NCBI RefSeq assembly: GCF_900105725.1 | Contig: NZ_FNLM01000024.1 | Span: 1-21,270 of the forward strand | Reading direction: 5' to 3' | DNA: 21,270 nt | Source: Gordonia westfalica | GTDB lineage: Bacteria; Actinomycetota; Actinomycetes; Mycobacteriales; Mycobacteriaceae | In this document: piece by piece, positions 20,984-21,270 of the stretch | Layout: every line of letters starts with the position of its first letter | Numbering within the stretch: the first letter of the stretch is position 1 | The notes under the pieces: generated by a model | The model's input: the letters and a program-made list of their open reading frames with translations, nothing else | What the model was told of the DNA's origin: nothing | The model's database searches: none | Translations under genes and position numbers: made by a program

Positions 20984-21270
20984 GTGAGCGGCCTCGACCT
21001 GGCGTACCTGTCGGTTGAGTCCCCGTCCGGCCGGGTGAAGTGGTTCTCACGCTCGCCGAGCTACGCGACGTGTACAGAGCAATGCAGGAGGCCGATCCGG
21101 ACTGGCGTGAGCCCAGCGGCGGCTACTACCTCTACCGAGTTGCGATCACGAGCTATCCCGAAGGGCACTGACCTTCTACACCGACGACACCGGTGAGGAG
21201 TTCGGGTACCCCAACCCTGACTGGGAACCCGAGGGGTGGGACCCCGATCGGGGTATATCGCGCAGTTCGG
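20984..21270 (+). CDS. Hypothetical early protein, 3' truncated by window, frame broken
   Basis: Three adjacent frames give one natural-looking protein if single G bases are added at GGG 21033-21035 and GGG 21163-21165. From GTG 20984: MSGLDLAYLSVESPSG, then VVLTLAELRDVYRAMQEADP, then WREPSGGYYLYRVAITSYPE, then FYTDDTGEEFGYPNPDW and on past the window. The middle part (21040-21171) is the firmest. The 20984 start is uncertain; GTG 21040 is an alternative. No family is recognised. The 20905-20983 stretch before it shows no gene I can support. Confidence 0.45.

Overview
The window reads as part of a temperate siphovirus of a mycolic-acid-bearing actinobacterium (Gordonia, Rhodococcus or Tsukamurella type host). 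Three things point there: high GC; a lysis cassette that pairs an LGFP-repeat amidase (LysA) with a LysB mycolylarabinogalactan esterase; and actinophage-style small genes (DUF3263-like, a DUF7620-like small protein, an ImmA/IrrE protease). The exact host is inference.

Layout, left to right. 1-363: 3' end of a Gp37-like minor tail gene. 398-2096: free-standing Vsr-like homing endonuclease with zinc ribbons, broken by two 1-nt losses. 2124-2600: hypothetical. 2669-5757: lysis cassette (LysA, holin-like protein, three small mostly membrane proteins, LysB). 5760-7892: glycine-rich minor tail gene split by an intact IS630-family element (6426-7557). 7895-12991: tail-tip and fibre genes, including a protein with a 20-residue repeat and an 851-aa beta-helix fibre. 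13025-15019: small accessory genes plus a probable structured non-coding RNA with its own promoter and terminator (13283-13490). 15059-15454: attachment region with two tRNA-Gly-derived cores and arm-type repeats. 15464-16677: tyrosine integrase (one 1-nt loss). 18502 down to 16674, minus strand: lysogeny operon of repressor, ImmA-like protease, DUF3263-like protein and a secreted protein. 18633-18702: divergent promoters. 18785 to the end: rightward early genes (Cro-like regulator, a small ORF, a DUF3102-like protein, a ParB-like DGQHR protein, a partial gene).

The order tail genes, attP, integrase, immunity, early genes is that of a virion or circular phage genome. An integrated prophage would be split at attP. 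The genome nevertheless carries an IS in a tail gene, so it is either a defective or tolerant phage, or a tandem or episomal prophage.

The second striking property is a set of about twelve apparent frame breaks. Each is repaired by adding one G or C to a G/C run. They lie only in 0.78-0.93 kb and 16.3-21.2 kb, so they are more likely sequence errors than decay, and the affected proteins are described here in repaired form.
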